Counted from the first letter of the stretch, positions 18,301-25,547 are shown. The stretch is 64,000 nt of DNA from Lachnospiraceae bacterium (GCA_024680055.1 JAILCP010000058.1:62001-126000), one strand, 5' to 3'. The notes: generated by a model not told the origin, from the letters alone. Numbers and translations: made by a program.

Positions 18301-19633
18301 CGGACAGATCGCGGGAAAAAGTCTTTCCCTGGAGGAAGCAAAAGAACTGGTAACTAGGGGCATCACAGGAACCATTCGCGGCTTTAAAAGTAAAGAGGGC
18401 AAGCGCTTTGACGCCTGTTTGAAGCTGGAAAAGGAAGAAAACAACAATCTTCGCATTGTGTTTGATTTTGACCATGTGGAAGCTAAAGAAGTGAAAAACG
18501 TGAAATGTCCGCAGTGCGGAGGAAAAATCATTGAGACTTCTTTTGGTATCGGATGTGCCAACTATAAGAAAGAGGATGAAAACAGCTGTAACTTTAACAT
18601 TGGAAAAATTGCAGGGAAAAAGCTGTCCATGAAGCAGATCACAGATCTTTTAACCTACAAGAAAACCGAACTGATTGAGGGCTTTGAAGGAAAAAGCGGT
18701 AAAAAGTTTGCGGCTGTGGTAAAACTTGTGAAAAACGATCAGGGCATCTACGAGACCACCTTTGACTTTGATGACAAAGAAGCCTATTACATCAAGGACT
18801 TGCTTTGTCCAAAATGCGGCAGGCCAATGATGAAAACCCCGTTTGGGTTTGGTTGCAGCGGCTATGATGCCAATGATGAAGAAAGCTGTAAGTTCTCCAT
18901 AGGCCAGATTGCAGGAAAGACCCTCAGTCTTGATGAGGCAAAAAAACTGGTGAAAGACGGTGTAACAGATACCATTCGAGGCTTTAAGAACAAAGAGGGC
19001 AAACGTTTTGACGCCTGTCTGAAACTGGAAAAGAAAGAGGACGGAGAGGTTGGCATCGGTTTTGACTTTGAACATGTGACAGCCAAGACGGTAAAAGGGG
19101 TGAGCTGTCCACTTTGCGGCGGAGAGATTACCGTAACACCTTTTGGCTATGGATGCTCCAATTACAAAAAAGGAGAGAAGGATAGCTGTAACTTCACCAT
19201 CAATCAAAAAATTGCCGGGGTGAAGATAAAAGAGTCCATGGTAAAACAGCTGCTCACCGACGGAAAGACGGATTTGATTACCGGTTTTAAAGGAAAAAGC
19301 GGGAAAAGTTTTGATGCGGTTTTGGTTCTTGACGGGGATAATGTAAAATTTGAATTCCCGGACGAGGTACAACCGCTGGAAAGCAATATTTTATGCCCGG
19401 TATGTGAATATAAATTAATTCGTACCAAATACAACTACGAATGTGCCTGCGGATTTAAAATATCCCACATGGTGGCACAGTTGGATTTGGATGAATCAAT
19501 CATAAGTGAATTATTGGAAAACGGAAAAACAAAAGAGAAGGTATGCGGTTTCCACAGCAGATCCGGAAACCTTTTTGACGCAAAATTAAAATACGACAAA
19601 GAAGCAGGAATTTCCTTCGATTTTGATTCGTAA
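15302..19633 (+). CDS. Topoisomerase III-like type IA enzyme with eight C-terminal zinc repeats
   Basis: This 1443-residue protein starts at TTG 15302 with AAGGAG eight bases upstream. Residues 1-~650 are a type IA topoisomerase core of the TopB class: TOPRIM with ALIITEKPSVA, catalytic Tyr335 in TTYPRTDA, and GSGIGTSATRAEII. In TOPRIM the usual DPDREG reads D105-A-G107-K-E109-G, so one acidic residue of the metal triad is Gly. From 668 to the end come eight ~100-residue repeats (first Cys at 668, 767, 869, 969, 1069, 1169, 1269, 1365). Each has CPxCG, GYxC and CxF zinc ligands and a GF-x-S-K-x-G-K-x-F-D-A core, like the topoisomerase C-terminal repeat. E. coli TopB is about 650 residues, so the array is a great expansion. 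Confidence 0.9.
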   Translation: MGKALIITEKPSVAREFARVLSVKGNREGYIENDKYVISWCVGHLVGMVYPESYDEKYKKWRLEDLPFLPNKYKYDVIDGVKAQYGVVHGLLHREDIDVVYWAGDAGKEGQTIEENIRNFGGVREGMKELRVWIDSQTDEELLRGINEAKDMEEYANLGKSGIMRTIEDYAMGINFSRAMSVKYGNLLNNAAGTKSYTAIAIGRVMTCVLGMVVIREREIRDFEGTPFYKVIGSFTDLGILGEFRACEGSAYFESLLLYKENGFKKKEDALELISKLENKTPKVKEIDIFTGKKNPQLLFNLAELQAECSKRFKISPEQTLAVAQTLYERKLTTYPRTDARVLTAAVAKEITRNIYGIKDFEPTKQFAKTIIDNKWFHNCNKKPYTDDSKVTDHYAIIPTGNYKAYDGLSSLEKAVYEMIVRRFLAIFYPPAEYDNLKMVTEMGGEHFFTSAKVLKSSGFLEVIGKNTSDEENENGEEVNSKEIIELARTLKVGDEISCLGMELKEGATKPPKRYTTGTMILAMENAGQLIEDEELRAQIKGSGIGTSATRAEIIAKLVRVGYLQLNTKTQVLSPRPLGEMIYEVVNLTVPALLNPKMTASWEKGLDGITNGSVEFESYREKLEDFIRKETMNIVNSDLKEVISQKILEFTDVNNGGSVPRVKIGVSCPKCGGNMVTTPFGYGCENYNKDGSGCNFSIGTIASRTLGVNEVKQLLSNGRTEVLSGFSSRAGKKFKAALVLSKDEKGQPQINFEFENEDPVELEGITCPHCGGTLLKMPYGYRCKNSMATEENETATCRFSVGSICGKKLSEDQFYDLVQKGRTDTIRGFKSKSGKSFDANLTLKKTEEGYQIAFDFENVKAKEVKDVQCPVCGKAMIEVPFGYMCEGHKKDDENSCPFVVGQISGKKLSTKQLKSLLTEGKTELIDGFESKTKKRFSAVVKLEKDENGRLRPTFDFNDREARMIDDFFCPLCHGKMMKTSFGYGCSNYDPNQEDSCRFSIGQIAGKSLSLEEAKELVTRGITGTIRGFKSKEGKRFDACLKLEKEENNNLRIVFDFDHVEAKEVKNVKCPQCGGKIIETSFGIGCANYKKEDENSCNFNIGKIAGKKLSMKQITDLLTYKKTELIEGFEGKSGKKFAAVVKLVKNDQGIYETTFDFDDKEAYYIKDLLCPKCGRPMMKTPFGFGCSGYDANDEESCKFSIGQIAGKTLSLDEAKKLVKDGVTDTIRGFKNKEGKRFDACLKLEKKEDGEVGIGFDFEHVTAKTVKGVSCPLCGGEITVTPFGYGCSNYKKGEKDSCNFTINQKIAGVKIKESMVKQLLTDGKTDLITGFKGKSGKSFDAVLVLDGDNVKFEFPDEVQPLESNILCPVCEYKLIRTKYNYECACGFKISHMVAQLDLDESIISELLENGKTKEKVCGFHSRSGNLFDAKLKYDKEAGISFDFDS
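17303..19630 (+). repeat. Eight-copy ~300-bp coding repeat in the topoisomerase gene
   Basis: Repeat starts, by the first Cys codon, are 17303, 17600, 17906, 18206, 18506, 18806, 19106 and 19394; five in a row are exactly 300 bp apart. Copies alternate: 2, 4 and 6 share DTIRGFKxK or TIRGFKSK and FDxCLKLEK, while 3 and 5 share KTELIxGF and a VVKL core. A two-repeat (600-bp) unit was therefore probably duplicated. DNA identity between 18372 and 18972 remains visible. Confidence 0.9.
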
Positions 19634-19652
19634 CGCAGGAGGAACGTAAAAA

Positions 19653-20318
19653 ATGAAACAGTGTGAAATTTGTAATCTTTATGACTTAAATGAAACTTTG
19701 GCAAAACCTTTAATGGAGAAGTATCAATATCCATGGGAAGTGCTGCCAAATATCGGTAAGTTTATTGTAGAACTTGGAAACACTTTGGATTCTGAAATCT
19801 ATGAGAAAAAAGGGGAGGATATCTGGATTGCAAAAAGTGCAAAAATCTATCCAACCGCCAATATCTATGGACCGGCCATTATCGGAGAGGAGACCGAAGT
19901 GAGACCTGGAGCCTTTGTAAGAGGAAATGCCCTGGTGGGAAATCACTGTGTGGTGGGAAATTCCACTGAGTTAAAAAATGTAATACTTTTTAACTGTGTA
20001 CAGGTGCCTCATTACAATTATGTTGGTGACTCCATTTTGGGATACAAATCTCATATGGGAGCCGGAAGTATTACCTCCAACGTGAAATCCGATAAAACCC
20101 TTGTGGTAATCAAGGATGGAAACGAGGAAATAGAAACCGGTATAAAAAAAATCGGAGCCATGCTTGGCAATCATGTGGAAGTGGGATGTAACAGCGTATT
20201 AAATCCGGGTACCGTAATCGGTCAGGACACCAATGTCTATCCCCTTTCCAGTGTGCGCGGGGTGATTCCGGAGCATTCAATTTATAAAGCAAAGGACATG
20301 ATTTGTAAAAAGAGATAA
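19653..20318 (+). CDS. Left-handed beta-helix (hexapeptide) acyl/nucleotidyltransferase-like protein
   Basis: This is a 221-residue protein. After a ~55-residue N-terminal part (MKQCEICNLYDLNETL) it carries hexapeptide repeats such as IWIAKSAKIYPTANIYGP, AIIGEETEVRPGAFV and ALVGNHCVVG, which build a left-handed parallel beta-helix. The repeats resemble the C-terminal acetyltransferase half of GlmU and related sugar-nucleotide enzymes. There is no N-terminal nucleotidyltransferase domain. The acyl donor and acceptor cannot be told from the sequence; a cell-envelope sugar is plausible given the L,D-transpeptidase gene 11 bp downstream. GGAGGAA precedes the start. Confidence 0.75.
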   Translation: MKQCEICNLYDLNETLAKPLMEKYQYPWEVLPNIGKFIVELGNTLDSEIYEKKGEDIWIAKSAKIYPTANIYGPAIIGEETEVRPGAFVRGNALVGNHCVVGNSTELKNVILFNCVQVPHYNYVGDSILGYKSHMGAGSITSNVKSDKTLVVIKDGNEEIETGIKKIGAMLGNHVEVGCNSVLNPGTVIGQDTNVYPLSSVRGVIPEHSIYKAKDMICKKR

Positions 20319-20329
20319 AAGGGGAATTT

Positions 20330-21223
20330 ATGAGTAAAAAAATCACTACTGTTTTATTGATTCTTACGTTTCTCGTAGGGTTACTTGCACCTATGAAAAC
20401 CATAGATGCAGCAAAGACCACAGCCTACACCATTAAGGTGAATCGAAAGAAAAATGTGGTAACGGTGTATAAAAAAGACAAAAAGGGTGCCTATACCGTA
20501 CCGGTAAAGGCCATGACCTGTTCTGTGGGTAAAAACAACAACACCCCAAAGGGAACTTTCCGTATTTACGGAAAATATCGTTGGAGACCTTTGTTTTACG
20601 GTGTGTATGGACAGTATGCCGTACGTTTTAACGGTTCCATTTTGTTTCACTCGGTTACTTATACCAAAAAGAGTCCGTCTGCCCTTCAGTGGAAGGAATA
20701 CAATAAACTGGGAAGTGCAGCATCCCATGGGTGTGTGCGATTAACGGTGGAAGATGCAAAGTGGATTTATCAGCACTGCGCCATGAATACCAGGGTGATT
20801 GTGTATGATAGCAGTCATCCGGGACCTTTGGGAAAACCGGACATCTTCAAAATCAGTAAAAAAGTGTCCTCCAAATATAAGGGCTGGGATCCTACAGATC
20901 CGAATCAGAGAAATCCATGGCGAAGCATCAAGCCAACCCTTACGGTGAATCCACAGGTAAGCGTGGAGGTTAACAGTTCCCCGGAAGATGTGAAAAAGGA
21001 CATGAAAGCCACGGACTTCATGGGAAAAGAGTTGGATATTAAAATTGCAGGAACCTATGATTTGATGGTGGCAGGAACCTATGAAATTACAGCGATGGCC
21101 ACAGATGGTTACGGAAATACTGTCAAAAAGAAGGTGGTGCTGGAAGTGAAGGAGCCTGAAGTGCCTGAGAATACAGAGGAACCAGAGGAGCCAGAGGAGA
21201 CGGATATTGATTTATCAACCTAA
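20330..21223 (+). CDS. L,D-transpeptidase (YkuD family) with Ig-like C-terminal domain
   Basis: This 297-residue exported protein cross-links peptidoglycan by 3-3 bonds or attaches proteins to it. A signal peptide covers ~1-27 (ITTVLLILTFLVGLLAP). The YkuD domain (~35-155) contains the catalytic motif SHGCVRLTVEDA with the nucleophilic Cys near 135 and an upstream His in SILFHSVTY. A second region (~200-275) has beta-rich repeats ending in GTYEITAMATDGYGN, resembling a bacterial Ig-like fold, followed by a Pro/Glu tail. A promoter for the next gene lies in its last codons. Confidence 0.92.
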   Translation: MSKKITTVLLILTFLVGLLAPMKTIDAAKTTAYTIKVNRKKNVVTVYKKDKKGAYTVPVKAMTCSVGKNNNTPKGTFRIYGKYRWRPLFYGVYGQYAVRFNGSILFHSVTYTKKSPSALQWKEYNKLGSAASHGCVRLTVEDAKWIYQHCAMNTRVIVYDSSHPGPLGKPDIFKISKKVSSKYKGWDPTDPNQRNPWRSIKPTLTVNPQVSVEVNSSPEDVKKDMKATDFMGKELDIKIAGTYDLMVAGTYEITAMATDGYGNTVKKKVVLEVKEPEVPENTEEPEEPEETDIDLST

Positions 21224-21235
21224 AAGAAGTAAAAT
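21207..21235 (+). promoter_or_regulatory. Candidate internal promoter for the MetRS-like gene
   Basis: TTGATT, 17 bp, TAAAAT, overlapping the 3' end of the L,D-transpeptidase gene and 34 bp before the next start. Confidence 0.45.
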
Positions 21236-21268
21236 ATACTAGTTAATGAATTTAAAAGGAGTAGCTCA

Positions 21269-23257
21269 ATGATAAATAAAAGAATTCGTAATGATCAGCG
21301 ACCTGAATTTCCAAAACGTGCTGTCATTACCGGCGGTATGCCATATGGTAACAAAACACTCCATTTTGGACATGTGGGTGGTATGTTTGTACATGCAGAC
21401 ACCTTTGCTCGATTTTTAAGAGATCGTATCGGAAAAGAAAATGTAATTTTTGTTTCCGGAACCGACTGCTATGGTTCTCCTATTGTGGAAGCTTATCGTA
21501 AACTCTGTGATGAAGGTTACAAGGGTTCCCTGGAAGAATATGTAATGGGAAACCATGAAAAGCAGAAACAGACCCTTAAGGATTATGAAATCAGCCTGGA
21601 TCTTTTTGGCGCATCTGCCTTTGGTGAAACAGGAAAGATGCATCAGAAGGTGTCCGATGAGGTATTCCATAATTTATATAAGAATGGACACTTGACCAAG
21701 ATGTCCACACCGCAGTTTTTTGACCCGGTGAAAAAGGTATTTATTAACGGACGCCAGGTCGTTGGTAAATGTCCGATTGAAGGATGCTGTTCTGAAAAAG
21801 GTTATGCAGATGAGTGTGATTTAGGTCATCAGTATTCTCCGTCAGAATTGATCGATCCAATCAGTACCTTGTCCGGAGAGAAGCCGGAGCTTCGTGAGGT
21901 AACCAACTGGTATTTTGATCTGGATGAATGTATGGACATGTTAAGTGAACGTATGCAGTTTTTACAGAGAAACACCAATACAAGAAAATTTGAAATTAAA
22001 GCTATGGAGGAGTTTTTAAAGGATCCGTGTATTTATGTGCAGAAAAAGCAGATGGAAGATATGGAAGATTTGGAAGCCAAATTCCCGGAGCATGAAACCA
22101 TCAACGAGGAAAAGAAGCCTTCTGTTACTTTTATATTCAAAAATCTTGATGGAAGAGATAAAGCAAGAGAAGTTCTTGATGAAGAAGGAATTCACTATAG
22201 AACAGGAAAAACACTGGTACCGTTCCGTCTTTCCGGAAACATTGACTGGGGTGTAAAAGTACCGGATCAGGATGATGTAAAAGGACTTACCTTCTGGGTA
22301 TGGCCGGAATCCCTGTGGGCTCCGATTTCTTTTACCAGAACCTATTTAAAGGAAAAAGGGTTGCCGGATGATGAATGGAAGAAATGGTGGGAAGATGAAG
22401 ATGCTTGCGTTTACCAGTTCATCGGTCAGGACAACATTTATTTCTACGGATTGGCAGAAATGGGTATGTTTGTTGGATTGAACCATGAAAAAGGGGAAAA
22501 GGTGGATATGGAGAAGGTGGTACTTCCTCATATTGTAGCCAACAATCATATTTTATTCGGAGATAAAAAGGCTTCCAGCAGCGGTTCCATTAAGCCGCCA
22601 ATGGCAGATGAATTATTGGAGCATTATTCTGCAGAGCAGCTTCGTATGCACTTTTTAAGCCTTGGACTCCACAGCAAGTCTGTAGGATTTAAGCCACAGG
22701 TCTACATTCCTACTGAAGGTGTGGATCCGGTATTAAAGGAAGGAAACCTTTTAACCAACGTATTTAACCGTTTGATTCGTTCCTGCTTTTACTCTACACA
22801 GCAGTACTATGACGGTATTATGCCGGTGGGAGAAGTGGATGAAAAGATTCAGACCATTTGCCGTGATTCCATCCTGGAATATGAGAGATATATGTACAAT
22901 CATGAATTTCATCGTGTAACTTATGTGTTAGACAGTTTAATTCGTGATATTAACAAACATTGGGTGAACAACATTAAAGTTGCTGAAAAGAATCAGGACG
23001 AGGAGTTACGTAAACAAATCCTTGTGGATTGCTTCTACGGAGTGAAGGTGATTACCACTTTGCTTCATCCGATTGCACCATCCGGATGTGAAATGGTAAA
23101 AGATTACTTAATGGTAGATGATCGTATTTTTGATTGGAATTATATTTTTGAACCAATCACTGTTTTAACACAGCCACAGCATAAGTTGAAATTCTTGGAG
23201 CCAAGAGTGGACTTCTTTGAAAAACCTGCGTGCCAGTTTGAACAGAACGACAAATAA
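21269..23257 (+). CDS. Divergent methionyl-tRNA synthetase-like class I aminoacyl-tRNA ligase
   Basis: This 662-residue protein has the class I Rossmann fold with HFGH (residue ~32, the HIGH box), FVSGTDCYGSPI, a zinc-knuckle region CPIEGCCSEKGYADEC, and an anticodon-binding alpha-helical C-terminal part. It is related to MetRS but differs at key sites. The KMSKS loop reads KKASSSGSI, lacking the second lysine. The region equivalent to WLDAPIGY reads SLWAPISF, and the equivalent of YFHSLFW reads YFYGLAE. A lysine/glutamate-rich segment (~265-320) may be an insertion. A conventional MetRS may exist elsewhere in the genome. It could be a specialised MetRS or have another substrate. Confidence 0.75.
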   Translation: MINKRIRNDQRPEFPKRAVITGGMPYGNKTLHFGHVGGMFVHADTFARFLRDRIGKENVIFVSGTDCYGSPIVEAYRKLCDEGYKGSLEEYVMGNHEKQKQTLKDYEISLDLFGASAFGETGKMHQKVSDEVFHNLYKNGHLTKMSTPQFFDPVKKVFINGRQVVGKCPIEGCCSEKGYADECDLGHQYSPSELIDPISTLSGEKPELREVTNWYFDLDECMDMLSERMQFLQRNTNTRKFEIKAMEEFLKDPCIYVQKKQMEDMEDLEAKFPEHETINEEKKPSVTFIFKNLDGRDKAREVLDEEGIHYRTGKTLVPFRLSGNIDWGVKVPDQDDVKGLTFWVWPESLWAPISFTRTYLKEKGLPDDEWKKWWEDEDACVYQFIGQDNIYFYGLAEMGMFVGLNHEKGEKVDMEKVVLPHIVANNHILFGDKKASSSGSIKPPMADELLEHYSAEQLRMHFLSLGLHSKSVGFKPQVYIPTEGVDPVLKEGNLLTNVFNRLIRSCFYSTQQYYDGIMPVGEVDEKIQTICRDSILEYERYMYNHEFHRVTYVLDSLIRDINKHWVNNIKVAEKNQDEELRKQILVDCFYGVKVITTLLHPIAPSGCEMVKDYLMVDDRIFDWNYIFEPITVLTQPQHKLKFLEPRVDFFEKPACQFEQNDK

Positions 23258-23271
23258 GACGCATAATTTTA

Positions 23272-23303
23272 GGGGTATGACGTTTCTGTCATACCCCATT
23301 TTT
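23272..23303. terminator. Bidirectional terminator between MetRS-like and AP2/HNH-like genes
   Basis: GGGGTATGAC pairs perfectly with GTCATACCCC around GTTTCT, followed by ATTTTT on the plus strand. The stop codon of the convergent gene (23289-23291) lies inside the stem. Confidence 0.9.
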
Positions 23304-24092
23304 ATATGGTAAAAGTGCATGTAAGTACTTGGTTGGCAAGGTAATGGAAGAGTAGATGATGGCATATTCCCGGTTGGTACATTCATCAATGAAATTGATG
23401 GGGAAATTTTTGTCAAAACCGGCATCCTTTGCAGCATCCACCGCCTTGTTGTAGGCAATGGCCGCTTTTATCTCATCCTGGTAGTATCCAATGATGTAAT
23501 CGCCGTTTAAATGAATTTTTACCTGATAGGCATTCTTTTTACGGTGAATGCATTTGGCCACTCCAAAAAAACGATTGATCACCTCCACATTTTCGTAACG
23601 ATAGTCCGTATCGTCTCCGTTGACAAAAATGTAATCTCGTCCTTTTACACCGTGAGGTTTAATTCCATAACGAGAGGTTATGGTAACCTGCATTCCATAG
23701 TCTGCCACAAAATAGTGTCCGCCCCGGGCAGAAATGGTTCTGGAACTGTAGTAGAAAAGGTCGTCCAAATCAAATTTTAAATCCAGAGTGGGAGATAAGA
23801 AGTACTGAAAATAGTTTTGCCTTACATAAATAGGTGTTTTAATGTAAATCTTGTTATCCCGAAAATTCAGTAGGGTCACAATTTTAGAAAACAAAAGAGT
23901 GGACTTTGAAAAGTCGCTGTCTATGGTAATGTCCTTGTTTTTTAAAAGTTCCATAGCATCCAAATAAGCCTTAAAAGCTACTTCTTCATCAGAGTAACTT
24001 CCAAGGCTAATGTGCTTGTTGTTGTATGTAATACCGGCGCGATAGTAGGTTTCGCCGCTTTTTTTGGTGGCCTTAGCAACTCCCGGTAACAT
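23289..24092 (-). CDS. AP2-like/HNH-like domain protein
   Basis: This is a 267-residue protein with GGAGAG ahead of the ATG. The N-terminus (GVAKATKKSGETYYRAGITYNNKHISLGSY, then a helix) and a second copy near 170-235 (FFGVAKCIHRKKNAYQVKI...IIGYYQDEIKAAIAYNKAVD) look like AP2/integrase-type three-stranded DNA-binding domains. Between them, VNGDDTDYRYENVEVIN resembles the second half of an HNH_3 homing-nuclease motif (IDGDKTNNRxENL), but the catalytic His preceding NGD is replaced (IFVNGD). The layout suggests a domesticated homing-endonuclease relative that now only binds DNA. The role is unknown. It is last in a minus-strand cluster, behind a weak hairpin. Confidence 0.65.
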   Translation of the reverse strand: MLPGVAKATKKSGETYYRAGITYNNKHISLGSYSDEEVAFKAYLDAMELLKNKDITIDSDFSKSTLLFSKIVTLLNFRDNKIYIKTPIYVRQNYFQYFLSPTLDLKFDLDDLFYYSSRTISARGGHYFVADYGMQVTITSRYGIKPHGVKGRDYIFVNGDDTDYRYENVEVINRFFGVAKCIHRKKNAYQVKIHLNGDYIIGYYQDEIKAAIAYNKAVDAAKDAGFDKNFPINFIDECTNREYAIIYSSITLPTKYLHALLPYKNGV

Positions 24093-24106
24093 AAATCTCT
24101 CCTTTA

Positions 24107-24130
24107 AAATGGAGCTGCCAAAGCAGCTCC
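24107..24130 (-). terminator. Hairpin between CheX-like and AP2/HNH-like genes
   Basis: GGAGCTGC and GCAGCTCC pair around four bases; on the minus strand ATTTTAAAGG follows. The T-run is short, so partial termination is likely. Confidence 0.55.
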
Positions 24131-24140
24131 AAAAATATCT

Positions 24141-25028
24141 TTATTTTGCAAATGTGATTAAAAAGTTTACCGTACCAAAGGTAAATGCCAATGGTAATAA
24201 ATAGGTGTAACCATCCGGTGCATATAACATATTATCAATTTCTTCCGGTGCATCAATTTCCAGTTCCACAGCATCGGAATTGGACATATTCACAACAAAC
24301 AAACCATTGTGAAGATTGAGGAAATCCTGAAGAGATGCAGAAACAAATTCATCGTATTCCTCAAAATTCTCACCGGCATATCTTGATGCAAAAGCAATGG
24401 CGGCCTGTTCGTTGGTTTCAATGGCAGATTGTAACTGGAAGGAACCCTCAATGCTTTGCTTTGCACCGTAATGGGTGATGTATTCCTGGAAAGGAACCAA
24501 ATCCATCGGTGTAAAATCATCGCCGATAAAACGAATCAGGTTGTTAAAGAGCAACTGTAAATAACAAACTCCAACTTCGCCGTTTCTCAAATCGCTGAAA
24601 TTACAGAAGTGGGTTACCATCTTCTTAAAACGATCCTTGTGATCCTCCATCATTTCCAAATCATACAATTCGGTTTCCATTTGATAATCCGCAAGCAAAC
24701 GTTCCACTTCGTCATGATTTAAAATACCCTTTTCTGTTAAGCACTGAGCCAACAAAATATAACTTGGTGGCTGCTGTTCCATAAGATTATCAAGCTGTTC
24801 CTGGGTCAGATAGCCTTCTTCAATGGCAATTTCGCCAAAGCGTTCATCACGATGAGTTTGAAGAATATATACTTTCTCTACTTCCGCAGAACTCATAAGA
24901 CCTGCATGAATACAAAGAGTTCCAAGCTTGGCATGGGACTTTCCGGCTTCTGTCATACATTCTAAAAGCTCTTCTGGAGTAATAATTGCTTTACGTAATA
25001 GATAGTTACCAAATAACTGAGTAAACAT
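24141..25028 (-). CDS. CheX/CheC-like protein with N-terminal MshE-like repeats
   Basis: This is a 295-residue cytoplasmic protein. Residues ~1-110 contain three short helical repeats of the kind found at the N-terminus of type II secretion/MshE ATPases (GNYLLRKAIITPEELLECM, LGTLCIHAGLMSSAEVEKV, FGEIAIEEGYLTQEQLDNL). The C-terminal ~130 residues resemble CheX: FASRYAGENFEEYDEFVSAS, followed by DFLN in the position of the phosphatase ExxN motif. CheX removes phosphate from CheY, and a CheY-like receiver is encoded 3 bp upstream. A private receiver-phosphatase pair is the best reading. Ligand binding by the N-terminal repeats is only a family-based possibility. Confidence 0.7.
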   Translation of the reverse strand: MFTQLFGNYLLRKAIITPEELLECMTEAGKSHAKLGTLCIHAGLMSSAEVEKVYILQTHRDERFGEIAIEEGYLTQEQLDNLMEQQPPSYILLAQCLTEKGILNHDEVERLLADYQMETELYDLEMMEDHKDRFKKMVTHFCNFSDLRNGEVGVCYLQLLFNNLIRFIGDDFTPMDLVPFQEYITHYGAKQSIEGSFQLQSAIETNEQAAIAFASRYAGENFEEYDEFVSASLQDFLNLHNGLFVVNMSNSDAVELEIDAPEEIDNMLYAPDGYTYLLPLAFTFGTVNFLITFAK

Positions 25029-25031
25029 TAG

Positions 25032-25406
25032 TTAACCCTCCACTCTATTCTTAAGTATTGTTGAAATTTGCTTGGCAACGAACGGCTTTTGAATAAAGTC
25101 GTTGGCACCTTCTTCGATGGAAGCTTTAATCAGGTTTTGCGTACCTACAGAGGATACCATAATAATGCAGGCATCATTGTCGTAGGCCTTAATGGCTTTC
25201 ACGGCTTCAATTCCGTCAACTTTAGGCATCACAATATCTAAGAATACAATATCGGGATTCTCTTTCTTATATAAATCGATGGCCATTTGTCCATTGGTGG
25301 CTTCGAAGAAAAGACCGCACCCTTCTTCAATCAATACATCCTTTAGTTGTTTTCGGGCTAAAATTGAATCATCGCAGATTAAAACTTTACAGTCTTTCAA
25401 TTCCAT
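25032..25406 (-). CDS. Single-domain CheY-like response regulator
   Basis: This is a 124-residue protein consisting only of a receiver. The acidic pair is in LICDDS, the phospho-acceptor Asp in FLDIVMP, the switch Ser in MVSSVG and the conserved Lys in IQKPF. It has no output domain, so it must act through a partner. The next gene, 3 bp downstream, encodes a CheX-like protein. No other chemotaxis genes are in the window, and the nearby histidine kinase is on the opposite strand. The start is followed upstream by GAGGTGC. Confidence 0.92.
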   Translation of the reverse strand: MELKDCKVLICDDSILARKQLKDVLIEEGCGLFFEATNGQMAIDLYKKENPDIVFLDIVMPKVDGIEAVKAIKAYDNDACIIMVSSVGTQNLIKASIEEGANDFIQKPFVAKQISTILKNRVEG

Positions 25407-25431
25407 ATATGCACCTCACATAATCTACTAT

Positions 25432-25470
25432 ATAATACGTAAATTTTACAACAAATGAAACGATGTTTCA
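25432..25470 (-). promoter_or_regulatory. Candidate promoter and inverted repeat ahead of the CheY-like gene
   Basis: On the minus strand: TTTCAT, 17 bp, TATTAT. An inverted repeat TGAAAC-GAT-GTTTCA (25456-25470) overlaps the -35 box and could be an operator. Confidence 0.4.
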
Positions 25471-25518
25471 ATATTATTCAACAAATAAAATGTTTCGAAA
25501 TTGTGTTTTGACTTTAGG

Positions 25519-25547
25519 TTGAAAAGAAAAAGTGACAAAAGTATAAT
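25519..25547 (+). promoter_or_regulatory. Promoter of the two-component system
   Basis: TTGAAA, 17 bp, TATAAT, giving a leader of about 75 nt before the regulator start at 25630. Confidence 0.65.

Noticed and set aside
17823-19372. Several long minus-strand ORFs opposite the topoisomerase repeats
   Set aside because: They arise from the regular codon pattern of the repeats on the plus strand and have no ribosome sites or recognisable families.
17303-19630. Regular 300-bp repetition that could suggest a CRISPR or satellite array
   Set aside because: The units are coding, in frame, diverged at the DNA level and conserved in protein zinc ligands; there are no short identical repeats with unique spacers.
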